This document shows, piece by piece, positions 31,495 to 43,129 of a DNA stretch of 64,000 bases. Positions within the stretch are counted from its first letter, which is position 1. Each line of letters begins with the position of its first letter. The position numbers and the translations under genes are program-made. Origin of the DNA: Tricholoma matsutake (Eukaryota > Basidiomycota > Agaricomycetes > Agaricales > Tricholomataceae). The notes beneath the pieces were generated by a model. The model saw only the letters and a list, made by a program, of their open reading frames with translations. It was not told where the DNA came from and ran no database searches. The stretch is from contig AP026538.1 in NCBI GenBank assembly GCA_026075535.2, forward strand, positions 16,686,337-16,750,336. Direction: 5' to 3'.

Positions 31495-33746
31495 TTTTTT
31501 TTTTTTTTTGGGTCAACAATTTATAATGCGGGGCTCGATCGCAGTCCACGGGTCAAGATACAAACAAGGTACTACTAAGACTACGCATTCCCTATGTCCG
31601 CATCCCACACCAGGTCCCTTGCAGAAGCCACGTTACAGCGGGCGTACCAGCGTTGTCCTCTCAGACAGGAAAGGCAATAATCTGTAGGGGAGGGGCCCCC
31701 CCCACAAAGGCTAGCCGTTAGTTCGCCATCTGGTGCTATCTCGGTCCCCCTGGCCACATATCTGACCAAAGTCAGATCAGGCGCAAGCAGTGTCAATTCA
31801 CCATAAGTCCTCCCTTGCGGGAAGAGTAACCGTCTTTCACCAGACAACGAGGATTGACCACCCCAGGTGAGTGAGGTGGACCATCACTGTGTCCATGCAC
31901 AAGTGACAGTGACGAGGCAGCTGGTTATTCACCGGAACTGCCGTAGCTGGTTATTCACCGGAGCTACTGTAGGTAGGGGGTCGAGGCCCCCCCCACGAGC
32001 AAATGCTACACTGAGCATGCACTCGGTGACATCATCCCCCCCGCAGTGGGGGGAAGGTAAAGGGCGGCGACATATTGTCACCATCCCAACAACAGCCCTG
32101 GTGGGCGGTGAAGAGAAGGGGGGGTCCCCTTCTTCAAGCTCAGCGTGGTCGTTGGCGGGGGCCACGAGGACGTCGACGCCGTTCCGGGGACAAGGGTTCC
32201 TCGGTTGGAGGCTCTGCTGCTGGTGGAGCAGACTGAGCCGCCTGCATCGCTGCATAGGAAGCCTGGAAGGCTGCCGGAGACGTAAGGTCGAGGGGAGCTG
32301 ATGCCGCGCGAAGCGACTCCATCATGCTCCCTGAAAATCGCCAGGTGGTGGTGAAGAGCTCCCACGCCATCTGACGCCAAGAGTTCCTGTCGTTGAGAGG
32401 AACTGCGGACACTTGGATGGTACCTACAAAAGAGGTCATCATGTCCAGTAGATGTAGCATGGCATCAGAGGTGGCTTCAATTTCCAACCTCTGATCCCTA
32501 GATAACGGCACTTCGTCCTCCACCAGCTCGGGGATGGGGGGCCAAGGCGGTAGCGGGGCAGGGGATGCCTCCGGATAAAGGAGCTCAGCGATGCCAAGCT
32601 CCTGTGAGTATATATCCTCCTTTGGGAGGCTACAAGCCCAGCACTTGTGTTCGACGTCGACACCAAGTGCCCATCGTACACGATCGATCATTTTCCTCGA
32701 GGAGAGCCTAGGCCCCCCCTCGGCAAAAAGGAGAGCCTCTTGCATAGCAAGAGAGTCGTCATCATCATCATCGTTAGGGTCAGAGAGGTCTTCCCCGGCC
32801 CATAGATCTCTAGCTGCCCTGAAAGCAGCTGCTACCTCCGATTCGTCTTGCACGAACCAGGTGTCGTAGTCTTGGACGCCATCATCAAAGATGTCGCCCG
32901 TGATCAAAACGGGGTCACGTAGACCCCGATGTGGTGGTTGTTGGCCTCTGGTTCGCCGTTTGGGCATTGAGCGTACGTGTGTTAGTGCTAGTAGATGATG
33001 GTAAGAATCAAAATATGCAGCGTGGAATCGATAACAGCTGGTCCCTTATCTACATTCCGGGTCCACCCGATCCAGCCTCCAAACACTCCGAGGGGGCAAG
33101 CAAGCCGCACATCCTGCTGCCTAGTGGGAGAATATTGAACCCGGGTCATAACACCCTAGAAGAGTGAGCACCGGAGGTAGAGAGTTGGCGGAGAGTGGCG
33201 GCCACCAGGGTGTCGACCTAGCCGCCAGGGGGCACCATCGCCCGGCCCCTTTTAACGATGGTGTATTCCAACAGGTAGTCAGTGTAGCATGTCTCTAGTA
33301 ATAGAAACTCACAGAGCATGGAGGCTGGAAGCCTCCCAGACAACCAGCAATCCAGTGATAATGTCCCTTCTCCCTAAGCCAGACCTCCCCCAACTAAACG
33401 AGTGTGTCGACTTGGGCGAGCATTGAAGCAGGCATCCCACACCCACTCTAAGCCCCCAGAGGGACCCAGACTACTCTTTCATAAACAACACTCACCTAGT
33501 CAGGATCCTCGAAGCCCAGGAGAACGAGACAGATAGCAGCCATTGTCAAAAACAATGACCGGGGCATCCCCGGGGATCGGATGGATGGATCTCTTAGCAA
33601 ATCAGGGCAAGCCTGGAGACGCCGAGAGCGTTCGTGATGGTGAAATCCGATCGAAAATCGGACAAAAATTGAAGTGTCGACGTCGCATGCAATGTTGAGC
33701 AGAGGTGTTTACCACTATTTATGGTGGTTGTAACAAGTCAAGGAGC
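31495..33746 (-). mobile_element. S element copy S11 (beta), full length
   Basis: T-run 31495-31509 to the sense start GCTCCTTGACTTGTTAC at 33746. GTGGGGAATAAATCC at 31480-31494 and 33747-33761 is a perfect 15-bp duplication. It keeps the complete beta ORF. The 3' region includes the two GGTGAATAACCAG units (~31920-31965). Confidence 0.95.
32140..32967 (-). CDS. S-element protein, beta type, longest copy
   Basis: This 275-residue ORF starts MPKRRTRGQQPPHRGL at 32967 and ends SPERRRRPRGPRQRPR. It contains GDIFDDGVQDYDTW, the acidic DLSDPNDDDDDDS, ELGIAELLYPEASP, the Pro linker and RQMAWELFTTTWRFSGSMM. It is the most complete beta version: the tail keeps the basic residues that the copy at 12083 loses to a TGA. 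Leader and ORF order match all other S copies. Function unknown. Confidence 0.82.
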   Translation of the reverse strand: MPKRRTRGQQPPHRGLRDPVLITGDIFDDGVQDYDTWFVQDESEVAAAFRAARDLWAGEDLSDPNDDDDDDSLAMQEALLFAEGGPRLSSRKMIDRVRWALGVDVEHKCWACSLPKEDIYSQELGIAELLYPEASPAPLPPWPPIPELVEDEVPLSRDQRLEIEATSDAMLHLLDMMTSFVGTIQVSAVPLNDRNSWRQMAWELFTTTWRFSGSMMESLRAASAPLDLTSPAAFQASYAAMQAAQSAPPAAEPPTEEPLSPERRRRPRGPRQRPR

Positions 33747-33761
33747 GTGGGGAATAAATCC

Positions 33762-34802
33762 TTCACTCTGTTTCCAGGTGTGTTTTCTTCCCCAAAGGGG
33801 TAGAATTCATCGCCTGGTATGAGGGCCAGAGCTGCAGCTGAAGCGACAGATGGACCTTGTAGGGTAAGTGTGTCAAGCACGTCCCCTCCCCAGAGTCCTA
33901 GCTCATGAGGGTGGGTAGTGCCAACATGATTAGGCCCTAAGATCGCTCTTAGGGGGTGTGATGGAGTCAATAGGGGGGTTCTGAATACCCCTCTGTCGAC
34001 CAGACGATGCAGTAACAGCTGCATAGGCAGCAGTCCTGCGATACTCTCCAAGCCACTAATAGGGGTGGTTCGGAATGTACCAAGGATCCAGCGAGCAGTG
34101 ATGGACTGCACCTGGGCCAAGGTTTTGATGACACCCTTGATGCGAGCGCCTTTGAAGTGCCAGAGTCTCAGTCCATACATCATGATGGGCACAATGCACG
34201 AACGGTAAAGAAGGCATTTCTGCATGGGAGTTAACCCTCTTACAGAATTGCCAAGCATTCCCATTGCCCTCATAGTAGTGATGACTTTGGTGGAATAGAA
34301 TCGTGTATGCTCCTTGAAGGAGAGTTTGCAATCAAAGAAGAACCCAAGGTACTGCCAGGTGACTGTGGGTTTGAGAGGGGTATTGCCCATGTAGGGGGCA
34401 AAGCCGAGGTCTATAGGTAGGGGAGTGAATCTCCTCCACCTTGAAAAGTGAAATATCTCCAACTTGTCGTGTTTTAAGACAAGTCCAAGGGAGGTGAACG
34501 CCTGGAAGATCCAGCCATATGCTTCTTTGAGAAGGGGGAGATTATCCTCCCACTGTGAAGAGTGGGCAATGAGTGTGCCATCGTCCACATAAGACATGAG
34601 ATTGACACTTCTGCTGATGTCGCTTCTTCTGAAGAGCTTTATAATGGGCGTCAGATATAACACCGATAAGACTAGGGACAAGGCAGACCCTTGCCCCACT
34701 CCCACATCGGCTGCAAAAGAGCCAGATGAGAAAGCATTCCATTTGTAGGTCGTCTTGTGACTGACCAGATATGAACAGAAGAAATTCACTACTCGTGCAG
34801 GG
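33762..34802 (-). pseudogene. L7 ORF2 fragment: reverse transcriptase to RNase H linker
   Basis: In antisense a single open frame runs from VVNFFCSYLVSHKTTYKW through GQGSALSLVLS, SYVDDGTLIAH and FKEHTRFYSTKVI to HELGLWGGDVLDTL and GNRVKDLFP. The first RT blocks and the endonuclease are missing because S12 follows at 34807. Confidence 0.85.
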
Positions 34803-35684
34803 CGACGCTCAGTGGTAAACACTCCTGCTTGACGTTGGTAGCAAGGTCGAGACTGCAATTCTTGTCTGATTTTCGATCGGATTTCACCACCACGAACACT
34901 CTCGGTGTCTCCAGGCCTGCCCTGATTTGCTAAGAGATCCGTCCATCCAATCCCTGGGGATGCCCCAGTCATTGATTTTGACAATAGCTGCTATTCGTCT
35001 TGTTCCCCTGTGCTTTGAGGATCCTGGCTAGGTGAGTGGTGTCTATGAAAGAGTAGTCTAGGCCCCTATGGGGGCTTAGAGTGGGTGTGGGATGCCTGCT
35101 TCAATGCTCGCCCAAGTCAACGCACTCGTTTAGTTGGGGGAGGTCTGGCTTAGGGAGAAGGGACGTTATCACTGGATTGCTGGTTGTCTGGGAGGCTTCC
35201 AGCCTCCATGCTCTGTGAGTTTCTATTACTAGAGACATGCTACACTGACTACCCATTGGAATACACCATCGTTAAAAGGGGCCGGGCGATGGACATCATT
35301 ACTGGACTGCTGGTCGTCTCTGGGGCTTCCAACCTCCATGCTATGTGAGTCACTACTACTAGGGACAAGCTACACTGACTACCTGTTGGAATACACCGTC
35401 GCTAAAAGGGGCCAGGTGACAGTGCCCCCTGATAGCTAGGTCGATGCTCTGGGGGCCGCATCTCACCACCGACTCCTCACCTCCGGTGCTCACTCCTCTG
35501 GGGTGTTATGACCCGGGTTCAATCTTCTCCCACCGGCAGCAGGATGTGCAGCCTGCATGCCCCCTCGGAGTGCTTGGAGGATGCGTCGGATGGATCTGAA
35601 ACTGAGATAAGGGACCATCTGCTATCGACTCTATGCTACGTATCTTGACTTTTATTGTCATCTACTTGTGCTAACTCAATCTCT

Positions 35685-36130
35685 ATGCCTAAATGGCAAA
35701 CCAGAGACCATCCACTTCACTGGGATCTACACGACCCCTCCCTGATCACAGGCGACATCTTTGACAATGACGCCCAAGACTACGACACCCAGTTTGCACA
35801 GGATGAACTGGAGGTAGCAGCTGCCCTAGGCAGTTTGAGATCTGTGGGCTGGGGAGGACCTCCCCGACCCTGACAAATTCGAGGACTTCCTTGCTATGCA
35901 GGAGGCCCTCACTTATACTGCACACTGCGTATTTTGATCACTAGCATCATATACCAGTACTAATTTGCTCCTAATGCCCAAATGGACAGCCAGAGATGAT
36001 CATTCTGATGATCATACGCCTCCGGCAGCTGTCCCAGCGTCCCATGCGGCGATGCCAACAGCTCCACCTGAGCTCCAACCTGGGGAACCCTCGTCCCCAG
36101 TACAGTGCCATCATCATCACAGATGGCTGT
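35685..36130 (+). pseudogene. Deletion remnant of the S-element ORF (delta, in S12)
   Basis: The start MPKWQTRDHPLHWDL at 35685 runs through GDIFDNDAQDYDTQF to SVGWGGPPRP and TGA at 35871-35873. The second start (MPKWTARDDHSDDH, near 35974) is fused to the C-terminal remnant PELQPGEPSSPVQ. Same lesion as S3, with a slightly different N-terminal variant shared with S13 and S17. Confidence 0.78.
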
Positions 36131-36791
36131 GCCGCTACTTGTGTGCATCCTGCTCCACACCCATCACCGCCAGTCCACTGGCTGCTATCGGGTTGTTGAC
36201 AAATGTTGCTACCCTTTATGTTCTCCCCACTGGGGGGGGGAAATTGCTATCGAGTGCATGTGCTTGCAGTGCATTTGCTCAAGGGGGGCTTTGGCCCCCT
36301 GCTTACGGCAGTTCCAGTGAATAACCAGGTGAACAACCAGCTGCCACATTACTGTCACTCGTGCATGACATGGTGATGGTCCACCTCATTCATCCGGGGT
36401 GGTCAATCCTCGTTGGCTGGGAGTATGCGGATGGTTATTCCTCCCGCAAGGGGGGATTTATGGTGAATTGACACTGCTGCGCCTGATCTGACTTCGGTTG
36501 GATATGTGGCTGGGGGACCGCTTGGCACCAGCTGATGATCTAATGGCTTTTTTTTTTTTTTTTTTGGGTCAAAAGTTTATAACGTGGCGCCCGATCGCAG
36601 TCCGCGGTAGAGACATACAAACAGAGTACACTACGCCCAGCCCGAGTCCTCCTCCTGCTAATCTTCGCACCAACCACCTGGATAGCTGCAATGACTACTA
36701 AGGGGGCCCCCTTTATCGAGTAAACAGACTTGCCAGTGGTGGCGTACCGACAACCCGGACTTGACGATGTCGTGTTCCCCAAATCCCTACG

Positions 36792-37217
36792 TGTAAGGGG
36801 ACTAAGGGGGTGCCCTGTGTGTTTTTCCTATTTTTTATGTTTGTCCCATATTTTTCCCCACCTCATTTCCTTCTATTCTTCATTTTCTATGATTTTTCCG
36901 GATTTTATTACTAATTTTCCCTTGCTATCATGTTTGTATATGTTGACACTTTTATATTTAGAGGCGGAGTACCCCTTCCGACACATACCCCTTGGTATGA
37001 TGTCATTCGGCGGCCTTGATCCACCTATCTCCGCCTTTTTCTATTTTTAGGTTATATTTGATTTTTGTCGTCTTCACATATACTGGGCATCAGCAAGGGG
37101 ATCCTTAGAGTTTTCTCTTCGGATTTCCCTTTGCTAGGTGCGCCCCCAATGCCTGTATTATGTAGTATAATTTTAACTTCGGATTTCCCTTTGCTAGAGG
37201 CTTAGGTTGCCCTTATA
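36792..37217 (+). repeat. 5' LTR
   Basis: 426 bp. It contains a TATA-like box at 37052-37059 and a 21-bp direct repeat (CTTCGGATTTCCCTTTGCTA plus G) at 37117-37137 and 37177-37197. Relative to the 3' LTR it has three CpG-to-TpG or CpA changes. Confidence 0.97.
37052..37059 (+). promoter_or_regulatory. TATA-like box of the LTR promoter
   Basis: TTATATTT lies ~50 nt before AGAGTTTTCT (37107-37116), the segment complementary to the primer-binding site. This spacing fits a transcript starting near 37107. It is the best of several A/T-rich candidates; not proven. Confidence 0.4.
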
Positions 37218-37219
37218 GT

Positions 37220-37229
37220 AGAAAACTCT
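37220..37229 (+). other. Candidate self-priming primer-binding site
   Basis: AGAAAACTCT begins two bases after the 5' LTR and is exactly complementary to AGAGTTTTCT at 37107-37116 in the LTR. In Tf1/sushi-type elements the mRNA 5' end folds back onto such a site to prime minus-strand synthesis. I see no obvious 3' tRNA complement starting TGG here. Confidence 0.5.
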
Positions 37230-37383
37230 CCCCTAAGGCCCGAAAATCGCGAACGCGCTGCCCAAAATAGGCAGGTACGGACTGGACGACGCTTCCCAAA
37301 GCTCCACAGAGTCCCTACACACCGTTCCAGATACTCTCGCCTTTATTGCGCCACCATTTTCGCCAAACGCGCTCCCTAGCGAC

Positions 37384-38502
37384 ATGGACGCATCAGAACG
37401 CTTCGACGCGCTTGAAAGCGACGTTTCCGGAATGCGCGCGCAAATCGACTCGCTTAAATCTACGATTGAAAACTTCGTTAGGACCCTCCAGGCTAACCCT
37501 ACGACTAATAGTTCCCCCTTCACGACTCCAAGCGCACCCAACAACGATGTTTTGCCAAACACGTCCACTAAGGAACGTGCCCAGATCAAACCATCCCCCC
37601 CCGCCGAATTTAATGGTGCACGTGCGCAGGGACGTGCATTCCTTAATTCCTGTGAGTTATACATTAGTCTCCAGTCGCATCAATTCGTCGATGAGGCTGC
37701 AAAAATTTATTGGGCCTTCACATACATGAAATCTGAACGCGCCTATCTCTATGTGGACCGTATCCTACGTCAAACTAAAGAACTCGGTTCTCTACCTTTC
37801 TCCACTTGGGGTGACTTTCGAGCTGAGTTCGTACGCCACTTCTGCCCCCTCAATGAACGCCACCGAGCAGTGACACGACTTGAGTCATCCACTTACCACC
37901 AGGGACGTCGATCCGTGGACGACTATATCGATGAGTTCAAGGATTTGGTGGACATGGCAGGGTATGGGAGTGGGTTACCAGTGGTGGTGAAGTTCCGACG
38001 GGGGCTCAACCGAGAAATTCAGGACCAGATTGCACAGATGTTGGAAGGGCGCCCAGCGGACGATGATATCCTTGCTTGGTATGAAGCTGCTTCACTCTGT
38101 GACGAGAACTGACTCACAAATGCGGCGTTTAATGCTGCATTCCGTGCTCCAACTACCACTCATACACCCTACACCTTCAATCGAAGCCTCCCCCGCCCTA
38201 ACCCCATTCCTGCTCGTCAAACTCCCACACCAGCCGTCAATATCCCAGTACCAATGGATGTTGATGCAGCCCGCAGCCGTGCACGTAAGTTGGATCTCTG
38301 CTACCGTTGTGGGGAACCTGGACACAGGGCTGGAGCGTGTCCCCATCGTCAGGATATCCGCATGCTCACCCCCGAGGGACGAGACGAACTCCTGCAAGAT
38401 CTGTTGGCACTTGTAGATGTTGAGGAAGCGAAGGATCAAGTTGCAGAGGAGGTTAAGCTGGAAGTTGTAGAGGAGCAGGATTTTCCTATTCGCAGCGAGT
38501 GA
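37384..38502 (+). pseudogene. gag: Chromovirus Gag, with one internal stop
   Basis: The frame from ATG 37384 (MDASERFDALESDVSGM) runs 372 codons to TGA 38500-38502 and is interrupted by TGA at 38110-38112 after SLCDEN. Residues ~1-40 look like a coiled coil. A retrotransposon Gag domain follows (AEFNGARAQGRAFLNS, WGDFRAEFVRHFCPL, YIDEFKDLVDMAG). After the stop, the zinc knuckle CYRCGEPGHRAGAC is near residue 305, with an acidic tail. Gag forms the particle and binds genomic RNA. The stop would cut Gag before the zinc knuckle. Confidence 0.92.
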
Positions 38503-41500
38503 ATCGTACGCCCTCACTGCCTGTCCATAACCGCTTTGAAGTCTTGTCAGTTGAATCCCTGGAGAATGAATCCATTTCTGTGACTGCTCCCCTCTCTGAC
38601 CCTTCGAAGTTGGCTAAAGACGTACCTGCTCTCCCCATCTCTCCTTCTACTCCACATCCCAAAATTAAATCATGGGAGCGTAAACTACCACGCAAGTATA
38701 TTGTGGCATCCACTCCCTCTGCACATTCCTTAAACCTAGCCATCGAACTGCAGACGACCGACACTGGACAGATACTCGGTGTTTCTGCGCTCCTGGACTC
38801 TGGTGCGACTGGTCTCTTCATCGATTCCCATCTGGTACAACAACATCGTCTAAATACTCGCTCACTCTCACGTCCGATACCTGTATATAACGTGGATGGA
38901 TCCCCAAATGAAGCTGGTGCCATCCGAGAGGTTGCAGACCTGGTTCTCCGTTACAAAGATCATAGTGAGCGTGCCCTTTTTGCTGTCACTCAATTAGGAA
39001 AGCAAAAGGCGATTTTGGGATATCCATGGCTTCGAGACCATAACCCAGAGGTCGACTGGTGCACCGGGGAGGTTACCATGAGCCGATGTCCATCCCGCTG
39101 TTGGACGTGTTTCACAGAAGCCAGGCAAGAACGTCATGGACAGAAGGCGGCAATACGACGAACTCAGAAGTGTCGTGCTGGACCCCTGCCTATACCTGAA
39201 GTGGAATTGGAAGGGGTTCCTGATCTAATGCCGGACTCGGATGATGATGATGAGGACCCAGAGGAAGTGGAGGAGGGTGATCGGATCTTCTACACTGCGA
39301 TGCGCTCATCGCATGAGGTGTGTGCCACATCGAACATATCCCAACGCCTCGCCGAGGCCTTCCACAAAAACAATGCTGCTAAATCCTCTACTAACTCCTT
39401 ACTCCCTCATCTCCATGAGTTTGAAGACGTGTTCTCCAAGGAGTCATTCGACTCTCTTCCTGCGCGTAAGCCATGGGATCACGCGATCGAACTCACCCCC
39501 AGCGCAACTCCTTCATCCTGCAAGGTCTATCCTCTCTCTCCGGAGGAACAACGGCAGCTTGACCAGTTCATCGACGAGCACCTGGCCTCTGGACGTATTC
39601 GACCATCGAAGTCACCCATGGCCTCTCCCTTTTTCTTTGTCAAGAAGAAGGATGGCTCACTTCGACCAGTTCAAGACTACAGAAGACTCAACAACATCAC
39701 AGTCAAAAATCGCTACCCACTACCCCTCATCTCCGAACTCGTAAACCAGCTCCGTGGAGCCCGATACTTCACCAAGCTCGATGTCTGTTGGGGCTATAAT
39801 AATGTGAGGATAAAGGAGGGAGATGAGTGGAAGGCAGCCTTTCGTACCAACCGTGGTCTTTTTGAACCGCTTGTCATGTTCTTTGGCCTTACTAATAGCC
39901 CTGCCACCTTTCAGACCATGATGAACGACATCTTCCATGACCTCATCCTCGAAGGCGTTGTCTGCATCTATCTCGATGACATCCTCATCTTCACTCGCAC
40001 GGTTGAAGAGCACCGTCGCATCACACGCCTCGTCCTAGAGCGACTTCGACGGTACAAACTCTACCTTCGTCAGGACAAATGCGAGTTCGAAAGGACCAAG
40101 ATCGAGTACCTCGGCCTGATTATCTCGGAGGGTCAAGTGGAGATGGATCCTATCAAGGTAAATGGGGTCACAGCTTGGCCTACGCCCACGAACAAGAAGG
40201 AGGTGCAGTCTTTCCTGGGCTTCATCAATTTTTATCGGCGTTTTATCAAGGATTTCTCACATCATGCACGACCGCTGTTCGACTTGACAGGAAAGGAGGC
40301 ATGGAGGTGGGATAATGCACAACAGGAGGCGTTCGAAAAGCTTAAGGAGATGGTCACTTCCGCTCCAATCCTTACCTTTGCTGACGATTCGCATCCTTTT
40401 CGTGTAGAAGCCGACAGTTCTGACTTTGCGACAGGCGCTGTGTTGTCTCAGCAGTCTCCGGAGGACCAGAAGTGGCATCCTGTTGCGTTCTACTCCAAAA
40501 GCCTTAGTGCTGTAGAGAGAAACTACGAGATCCATGACAAGGAGATGTTGGCGATAATGCGTGCGCTTGAGGAGTGGCGACACTTCCTCGAGGGTGCCCA
40601 ACACAAGGTGGAAATTTGGACGGATCACAAGAACCTCGAGTACTTCATGACGGCCAAGAAATTGAACCGTCGTCAAGCTCATTGGTCCCTGTATCTATCT
40701 AGATTCGACTTCTCCTTGCACCACCGTCCGGGTTGCAGCATGGGGAAGACCGATGCCCTATCCCGACGTGCAGACCATGGGGATGGCAGCGGTGACAACC
40801 AAAACATTGTGCTGTTGCAGCCAGACCTGTTCACCATTCGGGCACTGGAAGGCATCGTACCCCAGGGCGAGGAGCGGGACATTCTACGTGACATTCGTCG
40901 CGCAAACCGTAGCGGTTTACATGAGGATGTTGTCGCCCGAGCTGTTAAAGAACTGAGGAAGGGATCGACCCTTTCCTTACGTGCGGCAGAGTGGGCTGAA
41001 AAGGAGGACTTGTTGTATTTCAGGGATCGCATCTATGTTCCCAATGACCCAGACCTTCGCCGGCGCATCATATCCCAACACCATGACTCACAGATTGCTG
41101 GCCACCCCGGACGCTGGAAGACCTTGGAGCTCACCTCACGGAACTATTGGTGGCCACAAATGTCACGGCTCATTGGTCAGTATTGTCGCACTTGTGACCT
41201 TTGCTTATGCACCAAGGTCCCTCGTCGCAAGCCTATTGGTGAGCTACACCCTCTTCCTGTTCCAGAGAGTCGTTGGGATGTCGTCAGCGTCGACTTTGTG
41301 GTGGAATTGCCAGAGTCAAACGGGTTTGATGCAGTGATGTGCACAGTTGACTCAGTGGGAAAACGCGCTCACTTCATTCCCACTCACACCACTGTCAGTG
41401 CCCTAGGTGCCGCTCGACTCTACCTCCACCACGTGTGGAAGTTACATGGACTTCCTGGTGCCTTCCTCTCGGATCGTGGCCCTCAGTTCATAGCAGAGTT

Positions 41501-42401
41501 CACTCGTGAGCTGTACCGACTCCTGGGGATCAAACTCCTCGCTTCAACTGCTTATCACCCACAAACTGATGGCCAGACGGAGCGAGTCAACCAGGAACTG
41601 GAGCAGTACATCCGCCTCTTTGTCAATGAACGCCAGGACGATTGGGATGATCTCCTTCCTTTGGCCGAGTTCGGATACAACAACCATGTCCATGCTTCCA
41701 CTCAACAGACCCCTTTCCTCTTAGACACTGGATGACATCCACGCATGGGTTTTGAACCTCGCCAAACTCCCTCACACATCGAGACAGTGAATGAGTTCAC
41801 AGAACGCATGAGGGATAGCTTGGAGGAGGCAAGGGCAGCCTTAGCAAAGGCGAAGGACGACATGGCACGATTTTACAACCAGCGCCACTCCCTAACCCCT
41901 CAGTACAAGGTTGGTGATCGAGTTTATCTTGACTCCAGTGACATCTCCACTACACGTCCATCCAAGAAACTCGCTCATCGCTTCTTGGGACCTTTCCCCA
42001 TTGTCAAGTGCGTTGGAACACATGCCTATCGTCTACGCCTCCCAGCCTCCATGTCCAGACTCCATCCCGTCTTCCATGTCGTCAAATTGCTTCCAGCTCC
42101 CCCAGATCCGTTCCCGGGACGCCATTCACACCCACCACCACCACCTACAGTGATCGAGGGAGAACCCCAATATGAAGTCGAGTCAATCTTGGACAGCCGT
42201 TTGCGTCGAGGAAAACTCCAGTATTTGGTACATTGGAAGGGTTATGGGTATGAGGAGAACTCATGGGTCGAAGAGTCTGACGTAAATGCCCCTCGGTTAA
42301 TCAAGGAATTCCACCGATGGCACACTGCTGCACCGCGTCGCATTCAAGTCACGGACTTTGGTCGTATACGATTTCGAATGCATCAGGGCGATGCATCTTA
42401 G
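38499..42401 (+). pseudogene. pol: Chromovirus Pol: protease, RT, RNase H, integrase, chromodomain; one internal stop
   Basis: The ~1300-codon frame lies -1 to gag, overlaps its end and has no ATG, so expression as a Gag-Pol fusion by -1 frameshifting is likely. Protease DSGATGLFI is near residue 99; RT has KKKDGSLRPVQDYR and YLDD (~490); RNase H has ADSSDFATGAVL. The integrase has an HHCC finger (HHDSQIAGH...CRTCDLC) and a DD35E core (VDFVV, SDRGPQF, TDGQTE). A GPY/F-like segment (HRFLGPFPIV) and a C-terminal chromodomain (YEVESILDSR...YLVHWKGYG...NSWVEE) follow. TGA at 41733-41735, after LLDTG, replaces an Arg codon and cuts off the integrase end and chromodomain. Chromodomains of this class can direct insertion to heterochromatin. 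Confidence 0.95.
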
Positions 42402-42412
42402 AGAGGGGGTGA
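42401..42412 (+). other. Polypurine tract
   Basis: GAGAGGGGGTGA immediately precedes the 3' LTR and begins at the last base of the pol stop codon. It would prime plus-strand synthesis. Confidence 0.75.
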
Positions 42413-42838
42413 TGTAAGGGGACTAAGGGGGTGCCCTGTGTGTTTTTCCTATTTTTTATGTTCGTCCCATATTTTTCCCCACCTCATTTCCTTCTATTCT
42501 TCATTTTCTATGATTTTTCCGGATTTTATTACTAATTTTCCCTTGCTATCATGTTTGTATATGTTGACACTTTTATATTTAGAGGCGGAGTACCCCTTCC
42601 GACACATACCCCTTGGTATGATGTCATTCGGCGGCCTTGATCCGCCTATCTCCGCCTTTTTCTATTTTTAGGTTATATTTGATTTTCGTCGTCTTCACAT
42701 ATACTGGGCATCAGCAAGGGGATCCTTAGAGTTTTCTCTTCGGATTTCCCTTTGCTAGGTGCGCCCCCAATGCCTGTATTATGTAGTATAATTTTAACTT
42801 CGGATTTCCCTTTGCTAGAGGCTTAGGTTGCCCTTATA
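42413..42838 (+). repeat. 3' LTR
   Basis: 426 bp, identical to the 5' LTR except at three CpG sites, where it keeps the CpG. It is followed by the CTACG duplication and the rest of the L8 3' UTR. Confidence 0.97.
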
Positions 42839-43129
42839 CTACGGGTATGTGTGCAAGATTTAGGGGAAGCTGCCACCCCGACGTGAGAAAAGGAAAGCGT
42901 AGTCGATGTCCCCGTCGTAACGCATAACCGACAGAGGATCTGGAAGCGCTCAGGCGCCTCCCTGAACCGGTATCTAGTTTCGTGTCCCCCCTCCCTGACA
43001 GTCGCTCCTGAACATGGGTGGGCCCCCTTTATGAGGGTTAACGGACTCGCCTGGTGCCCAACGGCCACCCCGACATACCGATAACACTAGCCAGAACCAG
43101 ACGAGGGTCATACGCCCTGTGCGCACAAC

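Larger units (their letters stand above)
31085..34802 (-). mobile_element. L element copy L7, split by S11
   Basis: Antisense pieces 31085-31494 and 33762-34802 join across S11 and its 15-bp duplication. The copy covers RNase H to mid-RT of ORF2. It is cut by S10 on the left and S12 on the right. Confidence 0.85.
36792..42838 (+). mobile_element. Ty3/gypsy chromovirus, complete, inserted in the L8 3' UTR
   Basis: Two 426-bp LTRs bound a gag-pol interior, with a perfect 5-bp duplication CTACG (36787-36791 and 42839-42843). Both LTRs begin TGTAAGG and end CCTTATA, an imperfect inverted repeat without the usual terminal CA. The LTRs differ at only three positions, so this is the youngest insertion in the nest. 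Gag and pol each carry one in-frame TGA. The leader 37218-37383 holds a primer-binding candidate and no gene. Confidence 0.97.
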
